64,000 bases of DNA from SCGC-AAA076-P13 sp905478035 (GCA_943846785.1 OX044367.1:124001-188000); one strand, 5' to 3'; shown: positions 51,842-61,030, counted from the first letter of the stretch. Numbers and translations: made by a program. Notes: generated from the sequence alone by a model not told the origin.

Positions 51842-54445
51842 TTGACTACTAAAACAAATTCTAAATTCCCATCTGAGGCGGATGTAGTCATCGTTGGGGT
51901 CGGCGGTATTGTTGGATCTATGCTTGCATATTGGCTTGCAGATCTTGGTCAAGAAAATATTGTGGGATTAGAAAAATCATCTGTTATTCCATCTGATATT
52001 GCCTCTACCGCTCATGCATCTGATTTTGTATACAACACAACTCACGATAAATTAGGTTGTTGGACAACAGAATTTAGTAGAAAATTTTATGAAGACAATG
52101 GTTTTTTCTTAAAAAAGGGTGGTTTAGAGATATGTAGAAAAGATGATGATGCCCGTTGGGAAGAGCTCAAAAGAAAAGTTGCATCAGGAAAAGCATTTGG
52201 TACAAATATCAGATTAATATCTGCTTCTGAAGCCAAAGAAAAGTTTCCGTTACTTGAAGAGGAATCGATTCGGGGTGCAATGTGGGATCCAGATGCTGGT
52301 CTTGTAACACCGCGCTCTCAAGATGTAGTTAGTTTTGCAGTAGAAACAGCAAAAGATAAAGGTGCACTGAAAACATTTACTGATACTCCAGCATTAGATT
52401 TTGAAATAGAGGATGGTCGAGTAGTTGGAGTAAAGACAGATAAAGGAACAATTAAAACTAAAAAAGTAGTAATTGCTTCAGGGATCTGGGGACCTTTAAT
52501 GGGCAAAAAAGCTGGAGTCCCTGTACCCTTGATGCCATTAGAACATCCATTATTATTTTTTGGGCCACTACCAGAAGCACAAGGCGCTGAAGATTTCCTA
52601 GTTTATCCCCTACTTAGAGATCAAGGTAATTCAGCATATGTAAGGGATACTGGAAGACTTCATGGCGGAATGCTTGAGTGGGGTTTTTATGAAGACAAAA
52701 ATCCAAGATTGGTCGATCCAGAAGATATTGGTAATCCAGAAAAAACAATGGGATCAGATTCTATGAGATATCTAGATCTCGAAGAGGTTGCAGAACCTCT
52801 TGAAAAGGCTTTTGAAACTACCCCTATTCTTAATGAATTAGGCTGGGATGAAAAAAGCTCTTTTAATGGATTGTTATCTGTAACTCCTGATGCAGGATCT
52901 TTGATAGGTGAAAGTCCTGAGGTCAGAGGTTTTTGGTTATGTGAAGCTGTCTGGGTAAAAGATGGTCCTGGATGTGCAAGACTTTGTGCTGAGTCAATGG
53001 TTCTTGGTAAAACTCAAGTAGATATGCATTCATTTGATATAGCAAGATTCTACCCAGAGCAAAAAGAAAAAGAGTTTGTGAAAAGTAGAGTTTTTGAAAA
53101 CTCACAAACTATCTATACGCCTGCTGTTCATCCAAGAGAACCTTATATTAGTCAAAGAGAAAAATTTGTAAGTCCCTTCTATGAAAGAGAAAAAGAGCTT
53201 GGCGGCCATTTTGACAATGAAGTAGCAAGATGGGAGCGAGCATTAGCATATGAAAGTAATAGAGATAAGCTTGAAAAATATTTAACTGACATTCCAATTA
53301 GAGAAAATGAATGGGATCGACGCCATGTTCCCTATGAGCTTGCCAACGCTGAGCACTTAGCTATGAGTGACTCAGTTGGAATGATTAATCTGTCTCACTT
53401 TCCTATCATGGATATAGAAGGCCCAGATGCAGAAAAAATGTTAGAGTATCTTTCGATTGCAAAAGTTGGTGGAAATACTCCTATTGGGAAAGTTGTTTAT
53501 ACAAATTTCCTTGATGAAGATGGCGGTGTTCATGCAGATCTAACAATTTCACGTCTTGAAGAAAATAAATACAGAATAGTAACAGGTGGTGCAGACGGTA
53601 ACAGAGATTGGGTGCACTTACGAAACTATCGTGATGATAATGGTTTAAATGTAGATATAAAAATTCGTACTCATGAAATTGCAACACTTGGGTTATGGGG
53701 TCCGCAGGCAGAGGCTGCTTTAGGTAACTTTGTTGACCCACATGAAATTAGTTTAGAAAATTTTCCTTTTGTAACTGCAAAAAATTTAACTCTAAGTTTG
53801 TCCGGAGGTAAAGAAATTGAAGTTTGGGCAGCTCGCATATCTTATGTTGGAGAAAGTGGTTGGGAGATTTATCTGAATAATGATGCAGAAGAAGGCCTAG
53901 CGCTTTATGATTCATTGCTTGAAGTCGGAGTCGTTCCGGTCGGAATAGAGACCTATGCGAATAGTAGACGACTTGAAAAGAGCTTCCGACTGCAAGGCGC
54001 AGACCTTGAAACTGAATATAATGCTTGTGAAGCAGCTATTCAAAGACCCCTTGTAAAAGAAGCCGATTTCCATGGAAAGGCAGCTCATCTTATTCAAAGA
54101 GAAGAAGAGCCCTGTTCACTCCTTTGTACTATGACTGTTGATGATTTGAATGTTTCAGGAGAAACAAGATATCCTGTAGGTATAGCACCAATTATTGATC
54201 CAGATACAGGCAAGGTGCCATTAGATAGCAAAGGAAGGAGATCATATACAACAGGTATGTCATATTGTCCTTCTATAAAAGAATTTGTAGTCATGGGTTA
54301 TTTGCCTAACGAAATTGCAAAAGAAGGTAAAAAACTTTCTATTGAATATTTTAATGAGGATGGCGATGGCATATATCCTATTACTGTAAAGATAGTTGGC
54401 AAGGGATCACTTTATGATCCAACTAATGAGAAGGTGCGAACCTAA
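51842..54445 (+). CDS. FAD-dependent dimethylglycine/sarcosine dehydrogenase-like protein with GcvT domain
   Basis: An 867-residue two-part oxidoreductase. The N-terminal DAO domain has the FAD motif VVIVGVGGIVGSMLAYWLADLG and STAHASDF, in which the His that carries covalent flavin in DMGDH enzymes appears. The C-terminal half (from about 470) is a GcvT aminomethyltransferase domain: GMINLSHFPIMDIEGPDAEKML, YVGESGWEIYL and SRRLEKSFRLQGADL. Such enzymes demethylate dimethylglycine or sarcosine, passing the methyl group to tetrahydrofolate, and so feed one-carbon metabolism. Start is TTG at 51842 with GGAG eight bases upstream; no better start lies nearby. It stands alone, with a tRNA gene downstream. 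The exact substrate is not shown by the sequence. Confidence 0.87.
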   Translation: MTTKTNSKFPSEADVVIVGVGGIVGSMLAYWLADLGQENIVGLEKSSVIPSDIASTAHASDFVYNTTHDKLGCWTTEFSRKFYEDNGFFLKKGGLEICRKDDDARWEELKRKVASGKAFGTNIRLISASEAKEKFPLLEEESIRGAMWDPDAGLVTPRSQDVVSFAVETAKDKGALKTFTDTPALDFEIEDGRVVGVKTDKGTIKTKKVVIASGIWGPLMGKKAGVPVPLMPLEHPLLFFGPLPEAQGAEDFLVYPLLRDQGNSAYVRDTGRLHGGMLEWGFYEDKNPRLVDPEDIGNPEKTMGSDSMRYLDLEEVAEPLEKAFETTPILNELGWDEKSSFNGLLSVTPDAGSLIGESPEVRGFWLCEAVWVKDGPGCARLCAESMVLGKTQVDMHSFDIARFYPEQKEKEFVKSRVFENSQTIYTPAVHPREPYISQREKFVSPFYEREKELGGHFDNEVARWERALAYESNRDKLEKYLTDIPIRENEWDRRHVPYELANAEHLAMSDSVGMINLSHFPIMDIEGPDAEKMLEYLSIAKVGGNTPIGKVVYTNFLDEDGGVHADLTISRLEENKYRIVTGGADGNRDWVHLRNYRDDNGLNVDIKIRTHEIATLGLWGPQAEAALGNFVDPHEISLENFPFVTAKNLTLSLSGGKEIEVWAARISYVGESGWEIYLNNDAEEGLALYDSLLEVGVVPVGIETYANSRRLEKSFRLQGADLETEYNACEAAIQRPLVKEADFHGKAAHLIQREEEPCSLLCTMTVDDLNVSGETRYPVGIAPIIDPDTGKVPLDSKGRRSYTTGMSYCPSIKEFVVMGYLPNEIAKEGKKLSIEYFNEDGDGIYPITVKIVGKGSLYDPTNEKVRT

Positions 54446-54465
54446 TTAATTAAAAATTAATCTTA

Positions 54466-54494
54466 ATGACATTGTGTGAAATCTTTTCTATAAT
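54466..54494 (+). promoter_or_regulatory. Strong sigma-70 promoter for tRNA-Phe
   Basis: ATGACA (54466-54471, five of six consensus bases) and TATAAT (54489-54494, perfect) are 17 bases apart. The start site would be near 54501, just before the tRNA at 54508. It is the clearest housekeeping promoter I found in the window. Confidence 0.6.
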
Positions 54495-54507
54495 CCTTTT
54501 TCACAAA

Positions 54508-54583
54508 GGCCTGATAGCTCAGTCGGTAGAGCAAAGGATTGAAAATCCTTGTGTCGGTAGTTCGATTCTACCTCAGGCCACCA
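54508..54583 (+). tRNA. tRNA-Phe (GAA)
   Basis: A complete 76-base cloverleaf with encoded CCA. The acceptor arm GGCCTGA pairs with TCAGGCC. The D-arm AGCTC..GAGC, the anticodon stem AAGGA/TCCTT with loop TTGAAAA, and the T-arm GTAG TTCGATTC TAC all fold. The anticodon is GAA. It reads UUC and UUU. It is the only tRNA in the window and sits alone between the FAD/GcvT gene and the convergent P450 gene. Confidence 0.97.
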
Positions 54584-54593
54584 TTCTTTAAAT

Positions 54594-55946
54594 TTATTTT
54601 AACCTCACAGGTAATTCCTGAATTGCATGCACAAAATTGTTAGGTGCAACCTTCCAATCTCCTGTTACTTTGTAATCCGGAAACCTAGATAAAAATTGAG
54701 AAAAAAATTCTTTTAGTTGCATTAAAGCCACTGGCTTGCCTAAACAAGTATGTCTACCTATTCCAAAAGCAAGATGTTTATCTGCATTCTCTCTTAAAAT
54801 ATTAAAGTCATCTGGACAATCAAAGATGTCTGGATCTCTGTTTGCTGCCCCATACCAAAGTGCAATCTTTTCATAGGGCCCTATTTTTTGCCCACCAATC
54901 TCTGTTTCCTGTAAAGACGTTCTTCTCATATGGATTACTGGAGATACGTAACGAACTGTCTCGTTTACTAAGCCTATAATATTTTCAGAATCCTCTAAAA
55001 CAAGCTTTTTTTGATAAGGGTTGTCATTGAGCAATTTAATGCCACCACTCATCGTATTTCTAGTTGTATCGTTACCTGCAAATATAATTAAGAGCCAAGA
55101 ACCATCGAGAAACTCAGGTGATAATTCCTCTCCTTCTATTTGGGCATTGGCGATAGCGCTAAGTAAATCATTTTTTGGATTTTCTCTTTTTTGATTGAGA
55201 ATATATCTACCATAATCAAACATTTCCTCAATCATATTATTAAACATATCAATAAGTGCCGGATCGGGGGTGGTGTCGGTAACCCCTGCTTCATTTTGTT
55301 TAATCTGTTCTAAAGTAAAATACTGAGCCAATTCTAGAAATTCCATCCATTCAACTAATTTCTGTCTATCTGCTTCAGGAATTCCAAGAATTTCAGAAAG
55401 TGTATATATGGGTAATTGTTGGGAAAGCTCTTTAACTAAATTAAATTCATTTAGCTTTTCAGCGTTATCTAATAGCTGAGTAACTTTTATAGAAACCTTA
55501 CTTTGCAGCTCACTTACGAAATTTGGTTTAAAAAAAGGCATATGCTCTTTTCTTAAATTTAAATGCATTTCTCCATCAAGGTTCAACATATGATCTATAG
55601 TTGATTTAAATAATTTAGGATGCCTATTCTCCTCAGACCCTAGTGTTAATAAAGTGCCGGTAGAATACTGGGAAGAAAATATTTGTGGATTCATTGAAAC
55701 CTTTTTTATATCTTCGTACCTTGTAAGAACCCAATACCCTGGCTCGGGGTCGCTCAACATAGGAGGGTGATAGAAAACGGGAGCATTTTCTCTTAGCTCT
55801 TTGTATAAATCAAAGGGCTGACCTTTTGTAAAAAGGTCTAAATCATTAAGAAATCCAGACGGCTTGTGTGTAAAACTTTTTTCGAAAGCAGGACCATTAA
55901 TTCTGTTATTAATTATTTTAGATGAAAGATTAAAATTTTTAGTCAT
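54594..55946 (-). CDS. Cytochrome P450
   Basis: A soluble bacterial P450 of 450 residues. The I-helix is FAGNDTTRN near residue 292, the K-helix ExxR is ETVRY near 336, and the heme loop FGIGRHTCLGKPVAL carries the Cys thiolate near residue 400. MRRTSLQETEIGGQKI and SPVIHMRR recall CYP families that hydroxylate sterols, terpenoids or fatty acids, but the substrate is not inferable. The redox partners (ferredoxin, reductase) are not adjacent; a rubredoxin is 12 kb away. It is divergent from the beta-lactamase-family gene with about 100 bases between, and no resistance or detoxification cluster is visible. Confidence 0.95.
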   Translation of the reverse strand: MTKNFNLSSKIINNRINGPAFEKSFTHKPSGFLNDLDLFTKGQPFDLYKELRENAPVFYHPPMLSDPEPGYWVLTRYEDIKKVSMNPQIFSSQYSTGTLLTLGSEENRHPKLFKSTIDHMLNLDGEMHLNLRKEHMPFFKPNFVSELQSKVSIKVTQLLDNAEKLNEFNLVKELSQQLPIYTLSEILGIPEADRQKLVEWMEFLELAQYFTLEQIKQNEAGVTDTTPDPALIDMFNNMIEEMFDYGRYILNQKRENPKNDLLSAIANAQIEGEELSPEFLDGSWLLIIFAGNDTTRNTMSGGIKLLNDNPYQKKLVLEDSENIIGLVNETVRYVSPVIHMRRTSLQETEIGGQKIGPYEKIALWYGAANRDPDIFDCPDDFNILRENADKHLAFGIGRHTCLGKPVALMQLKEFFSQFLSRFPDYKVTGDWKVAPNNFVHAIQELPVRLK

Positions 55947-55963
55947 ATTTTATTCTACTATTT

Positions 55964-55991
55964 TTGACGCCTAATTGTTTTAAATTATAAA
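55964..55991 (+). promoter_or_regulatory. Candidate sigma-70 promoter of the beta-lactamase-family gene
   Basis: TTGACG (55964-55969) and TATAAA (55986-55991) each match five of six consensus bases with a 16-base spacer. The start site would be near 55998, about 47 bases before the chosen ATG at 56045. It lies in the divergent gap shared with the P450. Confidence 0.45.
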
Positions 55992-56044
55992 AGTCTGTAT
56001 TAATCTATTTGAGAGATCTTAGGAATTTATTAACAAAAAATAAG

Positions 56045-57262
56045 ATGAGTGATGTAAAAGGATATTGTCGGCCTGATTTTATTGAAATACAGAATATATT
56101 TTCTGATTCAATTACATCCGGCCATGAGACAGGTGCTTCTGTTGCAATTGAGTATAAAGGCGAAATGATTGTCGATCTTTATGGTGGCTATAAGGATGCT
56201 GCAAAAAATACTCCTTGGGAAAAAGATACTCTTGTAAATGTTTTTTCAGTTACAAAAGGAGTTACAGCTGCTTGCGTTGCAATGCTTGTTGACCAAGGAA
56301 AGTTAGATGTTCACTCTAAAGTATCTGATTATTGGCCAGAATATGGGTGTAATGGCAAAGAAAATACAAAAGTTATTGATTTTTTATGCCACAGATCAAA
56401 TAACTTTGGTTTCAGGGATGGGATACCTATGGGTAGTTTTCAGAACTGGGATGTTTTCACTCAAGCGCTAGCTGATCAAGAGCCATTTGGAGAACCGGGA
56501 TCTTCTCAAGGATATCACGCATTTACATATGGGTGGCTTGTCGGTGAGATTATTAAAAGAGTTGATGGAAGAGATGTTGGAACATTTTTTAAAGAAGAAA
56601 TTTCAGATCCATTTAATATTAATTTTAAAATTGGTTTATCAGATGAGGATATGATTAATTGTGCAGATATGATTCTGCTTGAGGATGATAGAATCAAAGG
56701 ACTGCCCTTCTCTAAAATTAAATATATTCCAGATTTCCTTCTCCCAAAGCAGTTTATAAACTTTAAAAAATTTCTAATAGATGGAAATTTCAAAATTGCC
56801 TTCCAAAGAAGAGAAGGAGAAACTAAAGATTACGTTAACTCAACTGATTGGAGGAAAGCTCAAATACCATCTGCAAATGGACATGGCACATCTGAAGCGC
56901 TGGCAAAATTTTATGGAATTCTTAGTATGGGGTGTGAGCGTAACGGATATTCATTAATGGCACCAGATACATTGAAAGCCTCCTTCCAGCCGCAATCAAG
57001 TGGCCCTGATTCCGTTCTTTTTGGATCAGATATAACTTTTGGTCTTGGCTTTGAGCTAGCAAGTAAAAAATTACTTAAAGTGGATTTTGCTCCAAGGTTT
57101 ATGGGCTCAATGTTTGGTCATGCTGGAATGGGTGGCGCTGTAGCATTTGGCGATGTTAATAAAAAGATAGGTTTCTCTTTTATTTGTAATGAAATGCATC
57201 AATCAAAGGATTTATATAAAACGGCTAATTTGCTCATTGATTCTTTATATTCAAAGCTTTAA
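56045..57262 (+). CDS. Beta-lactamase-family serine hydrolase (class C/EstB-like)
   Basis: A 405-residue penicillin-binding-protein-fold hydrolase. The nucleophile motif SxxK is in VNVFSVTKGVTAA near residue 70, and a Tyr motif (TYGWL) is present near residue 160. These proteins are mostly esterases or peptidases, not resistance enzymes. A long hydrophilic first part contains the GYCRPDFIEIQNIF opening common in this family. The start is set at ATG 56045; a TTG at 56009 would add twelve residues with no benefit. No signal peptide is evident, so it probably acts in the cytoplasm. Followed 41 bases later by an SDR gene. Confidence 0.85.
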   Translation: MSDVKGYCRPDFIEIQNIFSDSITSGHETGASVAIEYKGEMIVDLYGGYKDAAKNTPWEKDTLVNVFSVTKGVTAACVAMLVDQGKLDVHSKVSDYWPEYGCNGKENTKVIDFLCHRSNNFGFRDGIPMGSFQNWDVFTQALADQEPFGEPGSSQGYHAFTYGWLVGEIIKRVDGRDVGTFFKEEISDPFNINFKIGLSDEDMINCADMILLEDDRIKGLPFSKIKYIPDFLLPKQFINFKKFLIDGNFKIAFQRREGETKDYVNSTDWRKAQIPSANGHGTSEALAKFYGILSMGCERNGYSLMAPDTLKASFQPQSSGPDSVLFGSDITFGLGFELASKKLLKVDFAPRFMGSMFGHAGMGGAVAFGDVNKKIGFSFICNEMHQSKDLYKTANLLIDSLYSKL

Positions 57263-57303
57263 TCTTTTACAAAAGATATAAAATATATGTTGAGGCAACA
57301 AAA

Positions 57304-58287
57304 ATGATTTCTGATTTACAAAAGCCAACCAATTCAGGGTTTGGACAAAAAACTGAGCCAAGTGAAATACTAAATAATATTAATCTTGATAATAAAAATA
57401 TAATTGTCACTGGAGGTTATTCTGGTATAGGCCTCGAAACAACTAAAGCCCTTAGGACTGCTGGAGCGCGATTAATAATTCCAGCAAAAAGAAAAGATAT
57501 TGCGCAAATAGAATTAAAAGATGTGGTCCCTGAAGAAGATATTTTTGAAATGGACCTTGCTGATCTTAATTCAGTAAAAAAGTTTACCGATTCATTCCAT
57601 GAGCTAAATATTAATCTTGATATTTTGATTAATAATGCAGGGATAATGGCGTGTCCAGAAACTAGAGTCGGTAATGAATGGGAGAGTCAATTTGCGGTTA
57701 ATCATATTGGCCATCATCTTTTAACAAAAGAATTAATGGATAGTTTTAATGATAATGGAGAATCACGATTGGTGAGCTTATCTTCATCTGCACATTCTAT
57801 CTCCAAGATTTTATGGAATGACATTAATTTTGAAAATACTGAATACAATAAATGGACTGCCTATGGGCAATCAAAAACAGCTTCATCACTATTGGCTATA
57901 GAGTTTGATAGAAAAATGAAAAACAGAGGGGTCAGAGGTTTTTCTGTTCATCCAGGAGGTATTATTACTCCTCTTCAAAGACATCTAGCAAATGAAGAAA
58001 TGGTAGCTTTGGGGTGGAAGAAAGAAGATGGTTCTTTGTCTGATTTAGCTGCTAATTTTTTTAAAAGTCCAACTCAGGGAGCATCTACAACTCTTTGGTG
58101 TGCTACGAATCCTTTACTTAATAATATTGGTGCAGTATTTTGCGAAAATTGTGATGTTGCAGAACTAAAGAAAAACTTAGACGAATCACAACATAGATTC
58201 TTTGGAGTTGCAGATTGGGCAATAGATAGTGAAGAGGCTATTAAATTGTGGGAAGTAACAGATAAAATGATATCCAGTTATTTTTAA
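57304..58287 (+). CDS. Retinol-dehydrogenase/WWOX-like short-chain dehydrogenase
   Basis: A 327-residue classical SDR with complete motifs: TGGYSGIGLETTKAL (cofactor), NNAGIMACPE, the active-site Ser in LVSLSSSAHS, and the catalytic Tyr-x3-Lys in AYGQSKTASSLLA. The long form with N-terminal arm NINLDNKNIIVTGG is like retinol dehydrogenase or WW-domain oxidoreductase relatives. Substrate unknown. Ribosome-binding GAGG precedes the ATG. It may share the transcript of the upstream hydrolase. Its stop is one base from that of the convergent pssA. Confidence 0.88.
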   Translation: MISDLQKPTNSGFGQKTEPSEILNNINLDNKNIIVTGGYSGIGLETTKALRTAGARLIIPAKRKDIAQIELKDVVPEEDIFEMDLADLNSVKKFTDSFHELNINLDILINNAGIMACPETRVGNEWESQFAVNHIGHHLLTKELMDSFNDNGESRLVSLSSSAHSISKILWNDINFENTEYNKWTAYGQSKTASSLLAIEFDRKMKNRGVRGFSVHPGGIITPLQRHLANEEMVALGWKKEDGSLSDLAANFFKSPTQGASTTLWCATNPLLNNIGAVFCENCDVAELKKNLDESQHRFFGVADWAIDSEEAIKLWEVTDKMISSYF

Positions 58288-58288
58288 T

Positions 58289-59023
58289 TTAAGTTTTATA
58301 TCTTTCTTTTCGCCAAGAAAAAACTGAAAAAGGGATTGTTAATAAATAAATTAATGCCAACACATTAAGAGTGTGCCATGGCAGATTAATCATGCTTAGG
58401 ACTAATATTGAAAATAGAATTAGAAAGGCAAATTTTGATCTTATAGGAAATCCTTTGCCTTTTAGCGAGAAAGTTGGAATCTTACTTACAAGCAAGCCAC
58501 TTATTAAAATTATATAGCCTGCAACAAAATTTATATTTTCATAAGCCCACTCATAACCGATAAAAATATGAGTAAGCGGAAGCAATATTAAAATTGCGCC
58601 TGCTGGAGTAGGTATACCTGTAAAAAAATCTATTTCTTGAGTTTCATCGTATTTTGATTTTTCGTGCAAAACATTAAAAAGAGCCAACCTTATACAAGAA
58701 AATATAATAAAAATTAATGTGGCAAAAACTCCAATATTGCTATTTTCATAATAAAAAATGGCCATATAAATTAAAATACCAGGTGCTACTCCAAAGCTAA
58801 GAAAGTCTGAAAGTGAATCAAGTTGGAAACCAAGATCTGACTCACTATCTAGATATCTTGCTAGCATTCCATCAAGCGCATCACATACTGCTGCAAATAG
58901 AATACAAATTACTGCTAAACTGAACTCTCCTTCGATAGCAAATCTGATAGAGCTTAATCCAAAGCTTAAACCTGACAAAGTGATTAAATTTGGTATTAAG
59001 GATTTAAGATTCAATCTCTTCAT
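58289..59023 (-). CDS. pssA: CDP-diacylglycerol-serine O-phosphatidyltransferase
   Basis: Makes phosphatidylserine from CDP-diacylglycerol and serine. The 244-residue membrane protein has the CDP-alcohol phosphotransferase motif DALDGMLARYLDSESDLGFQLDSLSD (D-x2-D-G-x2-A-R-x8-G-x3-D-x3-D) near residue 47. It has about seven hydrophobic segments. This is the integral membrane type (as in Bacillus and alphaproteobacteria), not the soluble E. coli PssA. It overlaps psd by four bases; together they produce phosphatidylethanolamine. Confidence 0.94.
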   Translation of the reverse strand: MKRLNLKSLIPNLITLSGLSFGLSSIRFAIEGEFSLAVICILFAAVCDALDGMLARYLDSESDLGFQLDSLSDFLSFGVAPGILIYMAIFYYENSNIGVFATLIFIIFSCIRLALFNVLHEKSKYDETQEIDFFTGIPTPAGAILILLPLTHIFIGYEWAYENINFVAGYIILISGLLVSKIPTFSLKGKGFPIRSKFAFLILFSILVLSMINLPWHTLNVLALIYLLTIPFSVFSWRKERYKT

Positions 59024-59688
59024 ATGTTTTCAGCTAAAGTTGCCAAGAGGCTCTCACCAGCCACAACCTTATCACCAACATTGCAATTTATTGAGGAGTT
59101 CTTTGGTAAGTAAATATCTACTCTAGACCCAAACCTGATTAACCCATATCTTTCACCCTGATCAAGATTTTCATTTTTTGATACAAAACTTAGAATCCTT
59201 CTAGCAATTAAACCAGCAATCTGAACAACTACTACCTCAATGCCTTTTTCATTAGAAATGATAATACTGCTTCTTTCATTTTTTTCGCTAGCCTTATCTA
59301 AGCTAGCATTAAAGAAACTTCCCTCTTTATAAACAATCTTTTTAATTGCTCCTGATATTGGGCTTCTATTAATATGAACATTAAAAACATTCATGAAAAC
59401 ACATATTCGAAGCATTTCAGAGTCGATTCCAGTCTCTTCAGGGGGGCATGCTGTATCAATTAAACAAACTTTTCCATCTGCAGAGCTAATAATTGAATTA
59501 GGAATTTTAGGGTTTGTTCTCTTTGGATTTCTAAAAAAACATAAAGTAAAAATAGTCAAAAAGAAACCAAGTACAGCTACGATTGGAAAAATAAAATATA
59601 TTAAGCATGAAGCAATAAAAAAAATAAATGAAAATTTCCAGCCTTCTGGATGAATATAATACTTGCTGTTAGATTCCTTTTTTGTCAT
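59020..59688 (-). CDS. psd: Phosphatidylserine decarboxylase, short form (PSD-A)
   Basis: Decarboxylates phosphatidylserine to phosphatidylethanolamine. The 222-residue protein has N-terminal membrane helices (WKFSFIFFIASCLIYFIFPIVAVLGFF split here), SSADGKVCLID, FMNVFNVHINRSPISG, and the self-cleavage site in RFGSRVDIYLP near residue 190, where the GS pair yields the pyruvoyl group. It is the short type, about 100 residues shorter than E. coli Psd. The psd-pssA pairing is typical of alphaproteobacteria. It is divergent from the malonyl-CoA decarboxylase gene. Confidence 0.92.
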   Translation of the reverse strand: MTKKESNSKYYIHPEGWKFSFIFFIASCLIYFIFPIVAVLGFFLTIFTLCFFRNPKRTNPKIPNSIISSADGKVCLIDTACPPEETGIDSEMLRICVFMNVFNVHINRSPISGAIKKIVYKEGSFFNASLDKASEKNERSSIIISNEKGIEVVVVQIAGLIARRILSFVSKNENLDQGERYGLIRFGSRVDIYLPKNSSINCNVGDKVVAGESLLATLAENI

Positions 59689-59756
59689 TTTTGGCTTTCC
59701 AAGTTTGTAAGGCTTTTTATATTCAATAATTGAAGGTGATAAAGTATAGTTTAACT

Positions 59757-61025
59757 ATGAGCTTTTTCCAAAATATGATTTCTTCAATTATGAAGAACGG
59801 TCTTAGCTTGGGTAGATTTCGTTCTCAGAACTTTGGCACCCTTCATAAAGACATTAATAAGGCAGCTGATTCGGTTATGTCTACAACCGGAGAAGTTTCA
59901 TCGATTGTTTTTGCTGAACATCTTCTCGAGCTAATAAATGAACAAACTGACGAAGATCTACTTGTTTTCTTAAGTTATCTTTTAAAAGAATATGATATAG
60001 ACACAGAATCTTTGTTAAAGAATATACAAGCATATCAGTCTGAGAGAAATCAAAATAACTTAACTCTTGTATCAAACTCATCAGAACCAAAGTGGATTGA
60101 GTTATTCAGAAGGCTAAATGCCACTCCTGCTGGAACTCATAAACTTATTAAATTAAGAGAAAAAATTAAAGATCTTATGGCTGAAGGTAATTCAGGATTG
60201 GAGTCTTTTGATGAAGGTTTGCTTAAACTTTTTAAATACTGGTTCAATCCATCTTTTTTAGTCTTGGAAAAAATAGACTGGTCAACCCCAGCAAATGTTC
60301 TTGAGAAAATTATAGAATACGAAGCTGTTCATGAAATTAACTCTTGGGATGACTTAAGGGCCAGGTTAGCACCTAGCGACAGATATTGCTTTGCATTTTT
60401 TCACCCCTTGATACCAGAAGATCCTCTTATTTTTGTTGAGGTTGCGTTAACCAATAAAATACCTGAATCAATTGAAGAGGTAATAAAGATTGAAAGAGAA
60501 GAACTTGAATTTAATCAAATTAATACAGCTGTTTTTTATTCCATCTCTAACTGCCAAAATGGTCTATCAGGAATCTCCTTTGGAAACTTCTTAATTAAGA
60601 AGGTAGCTCATAAGCTTAAACAAGAGATTATAGGTTTGGATAATTTTGTAACCCTATCTCCAGTTCCTGGTCTTATGAGATGGCTAGAAAATAATGCTCC
60701 ATTAACCTATGAGAGATGCAAAGATAAGATAATTGATGATGAAGAGCTTAATCAAAAAGCTATTAACTATCTTACAGAATCTACCAGAGAAGATGGGCTG
60801 CCAAATGACCCAGTAGCTAGATTTCATCTCGGCAATGGTGCCATACTTAAACATATTAACCTTAATGCGGATCAATCTAGTAAAGGCTTAAGTCAATCAA
60901 ATGGCATAATGGTCAACTATTTATATGATCTCGAGACTGTCGAACGAAACCATGAATTATTTTTTGAAACAAAAGAGGTTTTACTTTCGAATGAGATAAA
61001 ATCTCTTAAAAAGAAATATAGCTAA
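59757..61025 (+). CDS. Malonyl-CoA decarboxylase
   Basis: Converts malonyl-CoA to acetyl-CoA and CO2. The 422-residue protein shows an N-terminal helical domain, then WDDLRARLAPSDRYCFAFFHPLIPEDPLIFVEVALT, and the C-terminal catalytic region FYSISNCQNGLSGISFGNFLIKKVAH, TLSPVPGLMRWL, DPVARFHLGNGA and GIMVNYLYD. I take the ATG at 59757 (MSFFQNM); a TTG at 59730 is possible. In bacteria the enzyme recycles malonyl-CoA or degrades malonate; no malonate transporter or matABC neighbour is visible. It is followed five bases later by the prolyl aminopeptidase gene. Confidence 0.92.
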   Translation: MSFFQNMISSIMKNGLSLGRFRSQNFGTLHKDINKAADSVMSTTGEVSSIVFAEHLLELINEQTDEDLLVFLSYLLKEYDIDTESLLKNIQAYQSERNQNNLTLVSNSSEPKWIELFRRLNATPAGTHKLIKLREKIKDLMAEGNSGLESFDEGLLKLFKYWFNPSFLVLEKIDWSTPANVLEKIIEYEAVHEINSWDDLRARLAPSDRYCFAFFHPLIPEDPLIFVEVALTNKIPESIEEVIKIEREELEFNQINTAVFYSISNCQNGLSGISFGNFLIKKVAHKLKQEIIGLDNFVTLSPVPGLMRWLENNAPLTYERCKDKIIDDEELNQKAINYLTESTREDGLPNDPVARFHLGNGAILKHINLNADQSSKGLSQSNGIMVNYLYDLETVERNHELFFETKEVLLSNEIKSLKKKYS

Positions 61026-61030
61026 TTTAC

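Noticed and set aside
56045..57262. Antibiotic resistance beta-lactamase.
   Set aside because: No signal peptide is visible and the sequence is of the broad esterase/peptidase group; resistance cannot be inferred from the fold alone.
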